DNA of 64,000 nt from Aldehydirespirator sp965116665. Its GTDB lineage: Bacteria > Actinomycetota > Acidimicrobiia > Acidimicrobiales > Aldehydirespiratoraceae. Below, in pieces: positions 32,823-41,032 of the stretch (within the stretch, counting starts at the first letter, position 1; each line of letters starts with the position of its first letter). The position numbers and the translations under genes are program-made. The stretch is from contig OZ220709.1 in the NCBI GenBank assembly GCA_965116665.1, positions 2,666,001 to 2,730,000 on the forward strand. Direction: 5' to 3'. The notes under the pieces are model-generated. The model saw nothing but the letters and a program-made list of their open reading frames with translations. It was not told the origin of the DNA and did no database searches.

Positions 32823-33766
32823 CCGGCATCGAGACCTTCACCACCCCGGGCGGCACCGCCTATGTGCGAACTCCCGAGGAGCGCTTCGCCGCCATCGACG
32901 ACTACCCCTACGAGCCCCGGTACGCGACCGTGGACGGGCTGCGGATGGCCTACGTCTCCGCCGGCCCGGACGCCTCCGGCGACGGCGCGGCCACCGTCCT
33001 GCTGCTGCACGGCGAGCCGACCTGGGGCTACCTGTACCGCAAGATGATCCCGGTGCTGGCCGGCACCGGCCATCGGGTGATGGTCCCCGACCTGATCGGC
33101 TTCGGCCGCTCCGACAAGCCCGTCGAACGTTCCGCCTACACCTACGCGGGCCATGTGGCCTGGATGAGAGACTTCCTGGAGACCACCGCGGCCGAGCGGG
33201 GCTCAGGCCCGCTTCACCTGTTCGGCCAGGACTGGGGCGGCCTCATCGGGCTGCGCCTGGCGGCCGAGGACCCGGACCTGTTCGACCGGCTGATCCTGGC
33301 CAACACCGCGCTCCCGGTCGGAGACTCGCCCGGCGCCGGCTTCGACTTCTGGCGCCAGTTCAGCCAGGACGTGCCGTTCCTGGACTGCGGCCGGCTGGTC
33401 GACAACGCCACCGCCAACGAGCTGAGCGAGGCCGCCGTCGAGGCCTACCGGGCGCCGTTCCCCGCCGAGGTGCACATGGCCGGGGCCCGCCAGTTCCCGC
33501 TGCTGGTGCCGGTGTCGCCCGACGATCCGGCCGTGCCCGCCAACCGGGCCGCGTGGGAGGTCCTCAGCCGGTGGACCAAGCCGGTCCTTACCCTGTGGGC
33601 GCCCGGCGATCCGGTGCTCGGCGGCTTGCAGCCCTTCATGGCCGAGCGCATTCCCGGCGCGGCCGGCCAGCCCCACGCCCAGTTCGAGCCGGCCAGCCAC
33701 TTCATCCAGGAGGACCAAGGCCCCGCCCTGGCCGAGGCCATCAACACCTGGCTCGCCGACAGCTAG
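32819..33766 (+). CDS. dhaA: Haloalkane dehalogenase
   Basis: The 315-residue alpha/beta-hydrolase should cleave carbon-halogen bonds of short alkyl halides. HGEPTW (64-69) provides the oxyanion hole. The nucleophile is D138 in FGQDWGG, and the adjacent W139 is the halide-binding tryptophan. The catalytic histidine is H294 in ASHFIQED, and an acidic residue lies in WAPGDPV. An aspartate, not serine, in the nucleophile elbow separates it from esterases. It is translationally coupled to guanine deaminase by ATGA. Epoxide hydrolase is less likely. Confidence 0.87.
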   Translation: MTGIETFTTPGGTAYVRTPEERFAAIDDYPYEPRYATVDGLRMAYVSAGPDASGDGAATVLLLHGEPTWGYLYRKMIPVLAGTGHRVMVPDLIGFGRSDKPVERSAYTYAGHVAWMRDFLETTAAERGSGPLHLFGQDWGGLIGLRLAAEDPDLFDRLILANTALPVGDSPGAGFDFWRQFSQDVPFLDCGRLVDNATANELSEAAVEAYRAPFPAEVHMAGARQFPLLVPVSPDDPAVPANRAAWEVLSRWTKPVLTLWAPGDPVLGGLQPFMAERIPGAAGQPHAQFEPASHFIQEDQGPALAEAINTWLADS

Positions 33767-33776
33767 CCTCGTAGTC

Positions 33777-33926
33777 ATGACCGCCGAGCACGAGATCACT
33801 CGACGAGAATGGCATGAGCGTCTCGCTGCGATGCCTACACGAGACCTTGGCATTAATGCGGCATCTCTCATCGCGCAGGAGCGTGCCGCCCGCGATAAAG
33901 ACCTCGCCAACGCTTCTCAAGGCTGA
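33777..33926 (+). CDS. Small 49-residue protein, unknown
   Basis: An ATG-started frame begins 11 bases after the dehalogenase stop and encodes a highly charged helical peptide (MTAEHEITRREWHERL, then AASLIAQERAARDKDLANA). Its composition (W, many E/R/A) is coding-like and the helix is continuous, resembling small antitoxins, but no motif identifies it. It is short and lacks a strong ribosome-binding site, so it needs expression evidence. Confidence 0.4.
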   Translation: MTAEHEITRREWHERLAAMPTRDLGINAASLIAQERAARDKDLANASQG

Positions 33927-34035
33927 GTTCGGCACCGGAGGCTTCTAGCCTCACGCATGCGCCGCGCACGGTGATGCCGTCCGCTACAGCAGACTGTCGG
34001 ACCTAGTACGGTGCGGCGCATGATCCCCACGTCTG

Positions 34036-34545
34036 ATGCGTGGCAGCTATCCGATGGCCGAATACAAACTGACCGACGCCAACTCGAAGTCACTTCGTGA
34101 GGCGTTGGCTCGCGCCCACGAGGCGTTGGCAGAGGCCGGTGTTGATGCGTCCGCGGCGTGGTTTGAGTCGGCGTCGGATCGGATCACCTGGTGCGAGGAG
34201 CGGTTGGACGAGCTGGTGACTGAGGCGACTGAGTTGCTATGGGAGATGCGTGAGGCACTGGAGGGTTCGTCGCCGCCGCCACGCCCTGACAGGATCAGTG
34301 GGTGGCGTTGGGTGGCAGGGGCGCGGTGTTCGCTACGTGACGGCGGCTGGAACTGTCGCTACTGCGGTGCGGCGTTGGACGCGGACAATTGGCATTTGGA
34401 GCATCTGACGCCGTTGGTGCGCGGCGGGTCGAACCGGTTGGACAACCTGGGATTGTCGTGCGCGGGATGCAATCTGTCAAAGGGTGCTCTAACCGAGGCC
34501 GAGTTCCGCGGTCGGGGTGAGCGTAAGGGAGACGCTTCGAGATGA
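34036..34545 (+). CDS. HNH endonuclease domain protein
   Basis: The 169-residue protein has an N-terminal helical region (about 10-75, with ALARAHEALAEAG) and a C-terminal HNH nuclease of the CxxC type: CRYCG (about 112), the catalytic-type WHLEHLTPLVRGGSN (about 125) and LSCAGCNLSKG (about 142). The four cysteines should bind zinc. It could be a homing-type or restriction-type nicking enzyme, or phage-derived; the surroundings do not decide. ATG 34054 is a possible shorter start. Confidence 0.78.
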   Translation: MRGSYPMAEYKLTDANSKSLREALARAHEALAEAGVDASAAWFESASDRITWCEERLDELVTEATELLWEMREALEGSSPPPRPDRISGWRWVAGARCSLRDGGWNCRYCGAALDADNWHLEHLTPLVRGGSNRLDNLGLSCAGCNLSKGALTEAEFRGRGERKGDASR

Positions 34546-34628
34546 CCCAGCATTACATCAACCGTGAGGAAGAAAGACGCGATCGGGTCAGGCAGTCAGT
34601 CTTGAAGTCACCGCATGATGCTCGATAA
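34542..34628 (+). CDS. Possible 28-residue peptide overlapping the HNH gene
   Basis: ATG 34542 overlaps the HNH stop (ATGA) and opens a 29-codon frame ending in TAA. The product is very charged (REEERRDRVRQ). The overlap is the kind seen in real operons, but the peptide is too short to judge, and no family is recognised. Confidence 0.2.
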   Translation: MTQHYINREEERRDRVRQSVLKSPHDAR

Positions 34629-34740
34629 CTTCAATAGCAGAGGGGCGAGTCTGAAACCCTCAGTAATGGGCACCTCCCTGATCTCTGGCTCATCTACGGC
34701 GACCTGACAGCAGAGGTAGTGACAGAGACGTCCCTCGATC

Positions 34741-35520
34741 ATGCCTGAGATCATCGAGGTGGAGGCCTACCGGCGGGCCATCTCGGCCACTGAGGGGCGC
34801 AGGATAGCCCGCGTCCACGCTCCCGACGAGTGGTTCGCAAAGGGCGGCACCACCACCGACGCCCTCCGCTCGGAGCTGACTGGAGCTCGTATTGAGGAGG
34901 CTCGCCGCATAGGCAAGCTGGTCGTCGTCGATACCGACGGCCCGCGGCTGGGGCTGCGGTTCGGGATGACCGGCAAGATCGTGGTGGACGGGGCCATGCC
35001 AATCGACCACCTGCTGTACGACAGCCCCCGCCACGAGCCGGCGTGGGACCGGTTCGGGCTGGAGTTCACCGGCGGCGGCGCCATGGTGCTGCGCGACCCT
35101 CGCAGGCTTGGCAGCGTGCAGCTCGACCCCGACGAGGACAGGCTGGGTCCCGATGCGCTGTCATTGACCCTGGGCCAGCTGCGCAGAGCCCTGGTCGGCT
35201 CGACGGTGGCGCTGAAGGCCCGGCTTCTCGACCAGCGCCGGGTGGCTGGGCTCGGCAATCTGCTGGTCGACGAAGCGTTGTGGCGAGCCGGCCTGTCGCC
35301 CGTCCGTGCGGCCCGATCCCTGGACGATCGGGAGACGGCCCGGCTACATCGCAACATTCGCCGCACGCTGGCCGTCCTAGGCGAGCGGGGCGGATCCCAT
35401 ACCGGCGACCTCCAGCCGGGCCGGGTGCGTGGCGGTGGCTGCCCCCGCGACGGGGCGGCACTGCGCCGTGAGCAGGTCGGCGGTCGCACCACCTACTGGT
35501 GTCCCGTCCACCAGCACTGA
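34741..35520 (+). CDS. Fpg/Nei family DNA glycosylase
   Basis: In this 259-residue bifunctional glycosylase/AP lyase, the N-terminus PEIIEVEAYRRAI keeps the catalytic P2 and E3 used after Met removal; most Fpg proteins have PELPEVE. The H2TH domain is seen in LLDQRRVAGLGNLLVDEALWRAG (about 162-184). A C-terminal zinc finger has CPRDGAALRREQVGGRTTYW and C-P-V-H-Q (about 230-257). It should excise oxidised purines or pyrimidines. The substrate class within Fpg/Nei is not certain because of the altered N-terminus. Confidence 0.87.
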   Translation: MPEIIEVEAYRRAISATEGRRIARVHAPDEWFAKGGTTTDALRSELTGARIEEARRIGKLVVVDTDGPRLGLRFGMTGKIVVDGAMPIDHLLYDSPRHEPAWDRFGLEFTGGGAMVLRDPRRLGSVQLDPDEDRLGPDALSLTLGQLRRALVGSTVALKARLLDQRRVAGLGNLLVDEALWRAGLSPVRAARSLDDRETARLHRNIRRTLAVLGERGGSHTGDLQPGRVRGGGCPRDGAALRREQVGGRTTYWCPVHQH

Positions 35521-35542
35521 CGGCTGTCCCTAGCCTGATCGG

Positions 35543-36136
35543 ATGGCCGGACCGCTGGCGCTGCGCTTCGTGTCGTCGTATCCCCGCTCGCAGGACATGC
35601 CGGCCACGGATGCCGAGATCGCGCTGGTGGGGCGATCGAACGTTGGCAAGTCGTCGCTGCTGAACGCGCTGGCCCAGCGCAAGCAGCTGGCCCGCACGTC
35701 CAAGACCCCCGGCGCCACCCGCCTTCTCAACGCGTTCGAGTTGGGCGCCGAGGGGTCGGGGCGCTGGGTGGTGGACCTGCCCGGCTACGGCTACGCCAAA
35801 GCGTCCAAGGCCGAGCAGGGCCGCTGGAGTTCCATGGCCGAGGGCTATCTCGCCCACCGGGAGCCGCTGCGGGGCGTGTTGCACCTCATCGACGGCGAGA
35901 TCGGCCCCACCCGCCTCGACCTCCAGACGGTCGAATGGCTCGATGTCCTCGACCTGCCTGTGACTTACGTAGCCACCAAGGCCGACAAGGTGCGGCCGTC
36001 CCGGCGGGGCACCCGCAAGGCCGAGCTAGCGGCCAGACTCGGCGCCGACCGGGCCACCGTCCACTGGACCAGCGCCGCCAAGGGCACCGGCATCGGCGAG
36101 CTTCGAGCCCTCGTGCGGGCGCTGCTTCAGGCCTGA
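35543..36136 (+). CDS. engB: Ribosome biogenesis GTPase EngB/YihA
   Basis: A 197-residue small GTPase needed for 50S assembly. The G motifs are G1 GRSNVGKSS (32-40), a G2 threonine in KTPGATRL, G3 DLPGYGYAK, G4 TKADK, and G5 within HWTSAAKGTG. SRP-like insertions are absent, as in EngB. The ATG at 35543 is followed by the conserved basic N-terminus. It is in line with the glycosylase gene upstream (22-base gap). Confidence 0.93.
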   Translation: MAGPLALRFVSSYPRSQDMPATDAEIALVGRSNVGKSSLLNALAQRKQLARTSKTPGATRLLNAFELGAEGSGRWVVDLPGYGYAKASKAEQGRWSSMAEGYLAHREPLRGVLHLIDGEIGPTRLDLQTVEWLDVLDLPVTYVATKADKVRPSRRGTRKAELAARLGADRATVHWTSAAKGTGIGELRALVRALLQA

Positions 36137-36139
36137 CCG

Positions 36140-36210
36140 CCAGCCAGGCGGGCGCTCTGTGCGCACAAACCCTGTGGAACAGCCCCGAAAGCGCGCACAG
36201 AGCGGGCTGG
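36140..36210. terminator. Strong bidirectional terminator hairpin between convergent genes
   Basis: Perfect 12-bp arms CGCTCTGTGCGC (36153-36164) and GCGCACAGAGCG (36193-36204) are extended by CCAGCC (36140-36145)/GGCTGG (36205-36210) with a 7-base bulge on the left. It sits exactly between engB (stop 36136) and the convergent aminotransferase (stop 36219). This is the longest perfect dyad in the window. Confidence 0.7.
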
Positions 36211-36218
36211 GGGCGGGT

Positions 36219-37406
36219 CTAGTCGGTCGCGGACGCGGCCAAAGAGGCGATCGCGGCGGGAAGGCCGTGGCCGTGGGGCAGGCCCAGCACGGTCATGGCG
36301 GTCTCCAGGCCGCCGAGGGCGCCCAGCAGCATCGGCTCGTTGAGGTCGCCGAGATGGCCGATGCGGAACGTCCGGCCCTCCAGCGAGCTCATCATCCCCG
36401 ACCCGACACTGACCCTGAAGCGGTCCCGGGCCGTGTCGATCAGCGGGCCCGCGGCAATGTCGCCGGTGCGCACGCAGGTGATGGCCGCGGTGCGGTGCTT
36501 GGGCTCAGCGATGTTGATCTCCCACGGACCCCCCGACGCCCACCCGTCCACCGCGGCGTGCACCGCGGCGGCCCAGCGGCGGTGACGGGCCACCGAGGCG
36601 TCGATCCCGCCGCTCTCGGCGATCATGTCGAGCGCGGCCCGAAGGGCGAACATGTGCTGGACGGGCGGGGTGCCGCCGAAGCGCATGTAGATGTGGCCCT
36701 GCTCGAAGCGGGGCGCCCACGCCAGATGGAACCGGGGAGTGGACGCCGAGCGGTTGCGCTCCTTGGCCCGCTCGCTCAGCGCGCAGAAGGCCAGACCGGG
36801 CGGCATCATCAGGCCCTTCTGGGCCGCGGCCACCACCACGTCGATCCCCCAGTCGCGCATCCGCAGCGGCTCGATGCCCAACGAGCACACCCCGTCCACC
36901 ACGAACAGCGCAGGATGGCCGGCGGCGTCGATGGCGGCCCGCATGGCTGCCAGGTCGGTGACCGCCCCGGTGGACGTCTCGGTGTGCACGATGCACACGT
37001 TGCGGATCCGGTGAGACGTGTCGGCCGCCAGGATTTCGGCGATCTCGGCCGGGTCGGTCGGGCTCTGGAGATGCTCCGACGTGGACACCACGTCGTAGCC
37101 GAGGTCGCGGGCCATCATCGCCCAGCGCTTGCCGAACAGCCCGCAGTCGGGGATCAGCACCGTGTCGCCCGGGTCGAGGGTGTTGGTCAGCGCCGACTCC
37201 CAGGCGCCGTGGCCCACCGTGGTCAGCACCACGATCGCGTCGGCCCCGCCGAACACGCCGGGCAGTTCGGCCCAGACGCTGTCGGCCAGCGCGATGAAGT
37301 CGGGGTCGGAGAAGTCGATGGCCGGGCGACGGAAGGCCTCCAGCACCCGGTCCGGGATGTTGGTCGGCCCCGGATTCTGGACGAAGTACCGCCCGGGGGC
37401 GCTCAC
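36219..37406 (-). CDS. Class V aminotransferase (serine--pyruvate / alanine--glyoxylate type)
   Basis: A 395-residue PLP enzyme of fold type I. It has the N-terminal NPGPTNIPDRVLEA, VVDGVCSLGIEPL with the PLP-binding aspartate (D171), the lysine K197 in AAQKGLMMPPGL, and the C-terminal RVSVGSGM with the substrate carboxylate arginine region. NPGPTNxP followed by DGVCSLG places it with serine-glyoxylate/alanine-glyoxylate aminotransferases. The GTG start overlaps the stop of the flavin oxidoreductase upstream (GTGA), so they form an operon. Confidence 0.86.
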   Translation of the reverse strand: MSAPGRYFVQNPGPTNIPDRVLEAFRRPAIDFSDPDFIALADSVWAELPGVFGGADAIVVLTTVGHGAWESALTNTLDPGDTVLIPDCGLFGKRWAMMARDLGYDVVSTSEHLQSPTDPAEIAEILAADTSHRIRNVCIVHTETSTGAVTDLAAMRAAIDAAGHPALFVVDGVCSLGIEPLRMRDWGIDVVVAAAQKGLMMPPGLAFCALSERAKERNRSASTPRFHLAWAPRFEQGHIYMRFGGTPPVQHMFALRAALDMIAESGGIDASVARHRRWAAAVHAAVDGWASGGPWEINIAEPKHRTAAITCVRTGDIAAGPLIDTARDRFRVSVGSGMMSSLEGRTFRIGHLGDLNEPMLLGALGGLETAMTVLGLPHGHGLPAAIASLAASATD

Positions 37407-38548
37407 GAGTCGAGCTGCGCGGCCAGGGACTCCACCGAGTCGATGAACTCCTCGATGATCTCGTACACCACCTGGGCGCTGGCCTTGGACTGGTTCATGG
37501 TGCCCACGATCTGACCGACGAAGTAGTTGGCCAGCTTCTCGGCCCCCGAGCCCGTGGTGTGGGCGGCCCGCTCGATGCGGCGCTGGGCGGTGCGGATCAG
37601 CACCGGCTGGAGCGGCATCGGCAGCGGGGCGGGCGTGTCGACGCGGTCCCACTCCTCGGTCCAGGCCGACTTGAGCATCCGGGCCGGCTTGCCGGTGAGC
37701 GAGCGCGACCGCATCGTGTCCGAGGACTGGGCCGCGAGCATCTTGTCCTTCACCGCCGGATGGGTCTCGGCTTCGGCCGTGGTCAGCCACACCGAGCCGC
37801 ACCACACGCCCTCGGCCCCCAGCGCCATGGCCGCGGCCATCTGACGGCCCCGGCCGATCCCGCCCGCGCCGAGCACAGGCACATCGACCGCGTCGGCAAT
37901 CTCGGGAATCAGCACCATCGAGCCGATCTCGCCGGTGTGGCCGCCGGCCTCGTACCCCTGGGCGATGATGATGTCCACTCCAGCTGCCTGGTGGCGTTCG
38001 GCGTGCACCGCCCGGCCCGCCAGCGCACCGACCAGCTTTCCGGCGTCTTTGGCCGCGTCGATCATGTACTGCGGGGGCGGGCCCAGCGCGTTGGCCACGA
38101 ACGCGGCGTCGTGGGCCAAGGCGATCTTAAGCTGGGCGGTCGCGGCGTCGGCCGAGAACGGTGTCGCGTCGCCCAGGCTGCCGAAGGACGTGAGCGACTC
38201 GCTGCAGTCCTCTACGGGCAGCGGCGGCACCTCGTAGCGGGCCAGGATCTCATCCACGAAGTCGACATGGGTGCCCGGTATGAGCTGGCGGACATCGTCG
38301 AGGCTGTGGCCCCCGTCGGGGCCGCCGGCCAGGCTTGCCGGGATGATCACGTCCACGCCGTAGGGCTTGTCGCCGACCTCGGCCTCGATCCAGCCGAGGT
38401 CGATCTCCAGGCTCTCGGGTGAGTGGGCCACCGCGCCGAGCACACCCATCCCGCCTGCCTTGGACACCGCGGCCACCACGTCGCGGCAGTGGCTGAAGGC
38501 CACGACCGGGAACTCGACCCCCAGCATCTCGGTGATGCGCGTCTTCAC
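37403..38548 (-). CDS. NAD(P)H-dependent flavin oxidoreductase / nitronate monooxygenase family
   Basis: A 381-residue FMN TIM-barrel protein. It has VVAFSHCRDVVAAVSKAGGMGVLG at the N-terminus, IIAQGYEAGGHTGEIGS (about 198-214) and VPVLGAGGIGRGRQMAAAMALGAEGVWCGSVWL split over about 224-255. HTGEIG matches the FMN/active-site loop of 2-nitropropane dioxygenases, but the substrate is unknown. It has a GTG start with AGGAGG 9 bases upstream. The upstream DNA is a degenerate copy of the acyl-CoA dehydrogenase tail. Confidence 0.82.
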   Translation of the reverse strand: MKTRITEMLGVEFPVVAFSHCRDVVAAVSKAGGMGVLGAVAHSPESLEIDLGWIEAEVGDKPYGVDVIIPASLAGGPDGGHSLDDVRQLIPGTHVDFVDEILARYEVPPLPVEDCSESLTSFGSLGDATPFSADAATAQLKIALAHDAAFVANALGPPPQYMIDAAKDAGKLVGALAGRAVHAERHQAAGVDIIIAQGYEAGGHTGEIGSMVLIPEIADAVDVPVLGAGGIGRGRQMAAAMALGAEGVWCGSVWLTTAEAETHPAVKDKMLAAQSSDTMRSRSLTGKPARMLKSAWTEEWDRVDTPAPLPMPLQPVLIRTAQRRIERAAHTTGSGAEKLANYFVGQIVGTMNQSKASAQVVYEIIEEFIDSVESLAAQLDS

Positions 38549-38644
38549 GTGTGCCTCCTATGGACTCCGCTCAAGGTGAGGCCCACCCCCAGGTTAAGCC
38601 CGCCTCCTCTGGGTTTCGCTCCAGGTGAGCCCCGCCTCCACGTT
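38545..38644. repeat. Degenerate tandem duplication of a gene's 3' end
   Basis: The last 51 bases of the acyl-CoA dehydrogenase gene (38594-38644) match 38545-38595 at 37 of 51 positions by eye, with a 49-bp offset. In translation the pair is NVEAGLTWSETQRRRA and NLGVGLTLSGVHRRHT. The second copy is non-coding and now supplies the ribosome-binding site for the flavin oxidoreductase gene. Confidence 0.55.
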
Positions 38645-39826
38645 GGGCTCGCGGGGAAGGCCGAGAACGTGCTCAGCCACGATATTGCGCTGCACAGCAA
38701 ACGTGCCGCCCCCCAGCGTGAGCGCCGGAGAGAACAGCAGGCCGTAGTGCCAGATCGGATCGACGTCGGGGAAGAGGCCGCTGCCCCGGGGGAAATTGAC
38801 CTCGGTGGCGCCGGACTGCATCGACTTGGGGATCTCGCCGGCCGGCCCCGACCCGGTGAGCATCCCGGCCGCGCCCACGGTGGCGGCAGCCACTTCCAGC
38901 ACCGTCCGGCCATGGTCATCGGACATGATCTTCTGGATCGACGCCTCCGGTCCGGGCGTGCGACCGGCCAGCCGGGCGCTGAGCGTGCGCAGTTGATTGA
39001 GCCGCAGCACCTCCGCCTCGCAGTACATCGAGGCCAGGCGGTCCCGAAGCACCGGGTCGGACAGCCCGCCGTTGCCTCGTACGAGCTCGATCAGCTTCTG
39101 AGCAGTCGGCCCCAGGCTCCACAGCACGCCGCCCGACGACAGCCCGACCCGCTCGTTGGCCAGCGTGACCTTGGCCAGGCGCCAGCCGTCTCCCTCGGCA
39201 CCCACCCGGAGACTCGCCGGCAGCCGTACATCGTCGAAGAAGACCTGGTTGAACGAATGGGCCGTGGTCATGTCCACGATGGGCTGCAGCGACACGCCGG
39301 GAGCGTCCATGGGGCAGATGAAGTAGGAGATGCCACGATGCTTGGGCACGTCGGGATCGGTGCGGGCGATGAGGATCCCGAACTTGCTCATATGGGCGCC
39401 GCTCGACCAGATCTTGGAGCCGTTCACCACGTAGGTGTCGCCGTCGCGCACCGCTCGGGTGGACAGCGAAGCCAGGTCCGATCCGGAGTCGGGCTCGCTG
39501 AAGAGCTGGCACCAGTACTCCTCACCGCTGAAGATCGGCCACAGGTAGCGGTCCTTCTGCTCGCCGGTGCCGGCCACGAGGATCGTGGGCGCGGCCCAGC
39601 CGATGCCGATCAGGTTCTCGGGCCGCTTCACGCCCGCAGCGCTCAACTCCTCGTCGATTACCAACTGGTGCAGGCCGTCGGCCTCCAGCCCCCAAGGCCG
39701 GGGCCAGTGCGGCACCACGTATCCGGCCTCGGCCAACTGCCGGCCCGTGGGGTTGGGATTGTCCGCCAGCCAGCGCCTGACCGCAGCCCGGCGCGGGTCG
39801 TCGTCTGGGGGCAGGTCGAAGTCCAC
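38594..39826 (-). CDS. Acyl-CoA dehydrogenase
   Basis: The 410-residue FAD protein has the ACAD fold: helical N-terminus, WCQLFSEPDSGSDLASLSTRAVRDGDTYVVNGSKIWSS-type beta domain blocks (about 105-145), RTDPDVPKHRGISYF, and the C-terminal helices ending in FAVQRNIVAEHVLGLPRE. It should introduce a trans-2 double bond in an acyl-CoA. The start GTG 39826 has GGAG 7 bases upstream; the frame is open to 39895, but those residues do not look like family sequence. The usual catalytic glutamate position is not resolved by eye. Substrate unknown. Confidence 0.88.
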   Translation of the reverse strand: MDFDLPPDDDPRRAAVRRWLADNPNPTGRQLAEAGYVVPHWPRPWGLEADGLHQLVIDEELSAAGVKRPENLIGIGWAAPTILVAGTGEQKDRYLWPIFSGEEYWCQLFSEPDSGSDLASLSTRAVRDGDTYVVNGSKIWSSGAHMSKFGILIARTDPDVPKHRGISYFICPMDAPGVSLQPIVDMTTAHSFNQVFFDDVRLPASLRVGAEGDGWRLAKVTLANERVGLSSGGVLWSLGPTAQKLIELVRGNGGLSDPVLRDRLASMYCEAEVLRLNQLRTLSARLAGRTPGPEASIQKIMSDDHGRTVLEVAAATVGAAGMLTGSGPAGEIPKSMQSGATEVNFPRGSGLFPDVDPIWHYGLLFSPALTLGGGTFAVQRNIVAEHVLGLPREPNVEAGLTWSETQRRRA

Positions 39827-39990
39827 TGAGCTCCACTCTCGCCCCGCGGGCTCCGGCTCGCAACCGGCCGCTTGGCTGACCCACCCTGAGGCCAAGTGCT
39901 GCGACTGTGCAGCCCGACGGGTGAGACCGGTACCGTGCGACTACCCGGGCGGCCGGCCCGGACTGCAACCGACGACAGTTGGAGATCATC

Positions 39991-41022
39991 GTGAAGCTGG
40001 GGCTGAACACCGGGTACTGGTCGGCTGGGCCTCCCACCGGGGTGACTGAGCAGATCGCGGCGGCGGAGCGGCTCGGGTTCGACTCGATCTGGACCGCGGA
40101 GGCCTACGGGTCGGACTGCTTCACCCCGTTGGCCTGGTGGGGTGCGGCCACCGAGCGGGTGCGCCTCGGAACTTCCATCGCCCAGCTGTCGGCCCGTACT
40201 CCGGCAGCCACCGCCATGGCCGCCATGACCCTCGACCATCTCTCGGGCGGCCGCTTCGTACTCGGTGTCGGCGCCTCCGGACCCCAGGTCGTCGAGGGCT
40301 GGTACGGGCGGCCCTACCGGCGGCCGCTGGCCCGAACCCGGGAGTACGTCGACATCGTGCGCCAGGTGGTGGACCGGGCCGGGCCCGTCGCCTACGACGG
40401 AGAGTTCTACCGGCTGCCCTACACCGGCGACGGCAGCACCGGTCTGGGCAAGGCGCTCAAGAGCACCGTGCATCCGCTGCGCCGCGACATCCCCATCTTC
40501 CTGGGCGCAGAAGGACCCAAGAACGTAGCCCTGGCGGCAGAGATCTGCGACGGCTGGCTGGCCTGGCTGTTCTCGCCCCGCCACGACGCCATGTACCGCG
40601 GCTTCCTCACCGAGGGCTTCGGCCGCCCCGGTGCTCGGCGCAGCCTCGACGACTTCGAGGTGGTGGCGTCGACCATCCTGGTGCCCGGAAACGACGTCGA
40701 CGCCTGCGCCGACTTCGTGCGGCCAGTGATCTCGCTGTATGTGGGCGGCATGGGCGCCAAGGGAGCGAACTTCCATCGGGCCGTGTTCGACCGGATGGGC
40801 TACGAGTCCCAGTGCGACACCATCCAGGACCTGTACCTGGCCGGCGACAAGGCCGCAGCCACCGCCGCGGTCACGACCGAGATGTGCGAGGAGATCGCGC
40901 TGATAGGGCCGTGGCCCAAGATCGCCGAGGACCTGGGGGCCTGGCGGTCGTCAGTGGTGACCACGCTGCTGGTCAGCGGCGATCCCGCCACCCTGGAGCG
41001 CTTCGCGGAGGTGGTGGGCTGA
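39991..41022 (+). CDS. Luciferase-like F420-dependent oxidoreductase
   Basis: A 343-residue TIM-barrel monooxygenase-type protein. It has GLNTGYWSAGPPTG, AERLGFDSIWTAEAYG, RVRLGTSIAQLSARTPAATAM, LDHLSGGRFVLGVGASGPQVVEGWYG and IPIFLGAEGPKNVALAAEICDGWL in order. GVGASGPQVVEGWYG is typical of F420-binding actinobacterial LLM enzymes. GTG 39991 follows GGAG by 7 bases. It is convergent with the GMP reductase-like gene and divergent from the acyl-CoA dehydrogenase. The substrate is not known. Confidence 0.87.
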   Translation: MKLGLNTGYWSAGPPTGVTEQIAAAERLGFDSIWTAEAYGSDCFTPLAWWGAATERVRLGTSIAQLSARTPAATAMAAMTLDHLSGGRFVLGVGASGPQVVEGWYGRPYRRPLARTREYVDIVRQVVDRAGPVAYDGEFYRLPYTGDGSTGLGKALKSTVHPLRRDIPIFLGAEGPKNVALAAEICDGWLAWLFSPRHDAMYRGFLTEGFGRPGARRSLDDFEVVASTILVPGNDVDACADFVRPVISLYVGGMGAKGANFHRAVFDRMGYESQCDTIQDLYLAGDKAAATAAVTTEMCEEIALIGPWPKIAEDLGAWRSSVVTTLLVSGDPATLERFAEVVG

Positions 41023-41032
41023 TCCCGGTTCG

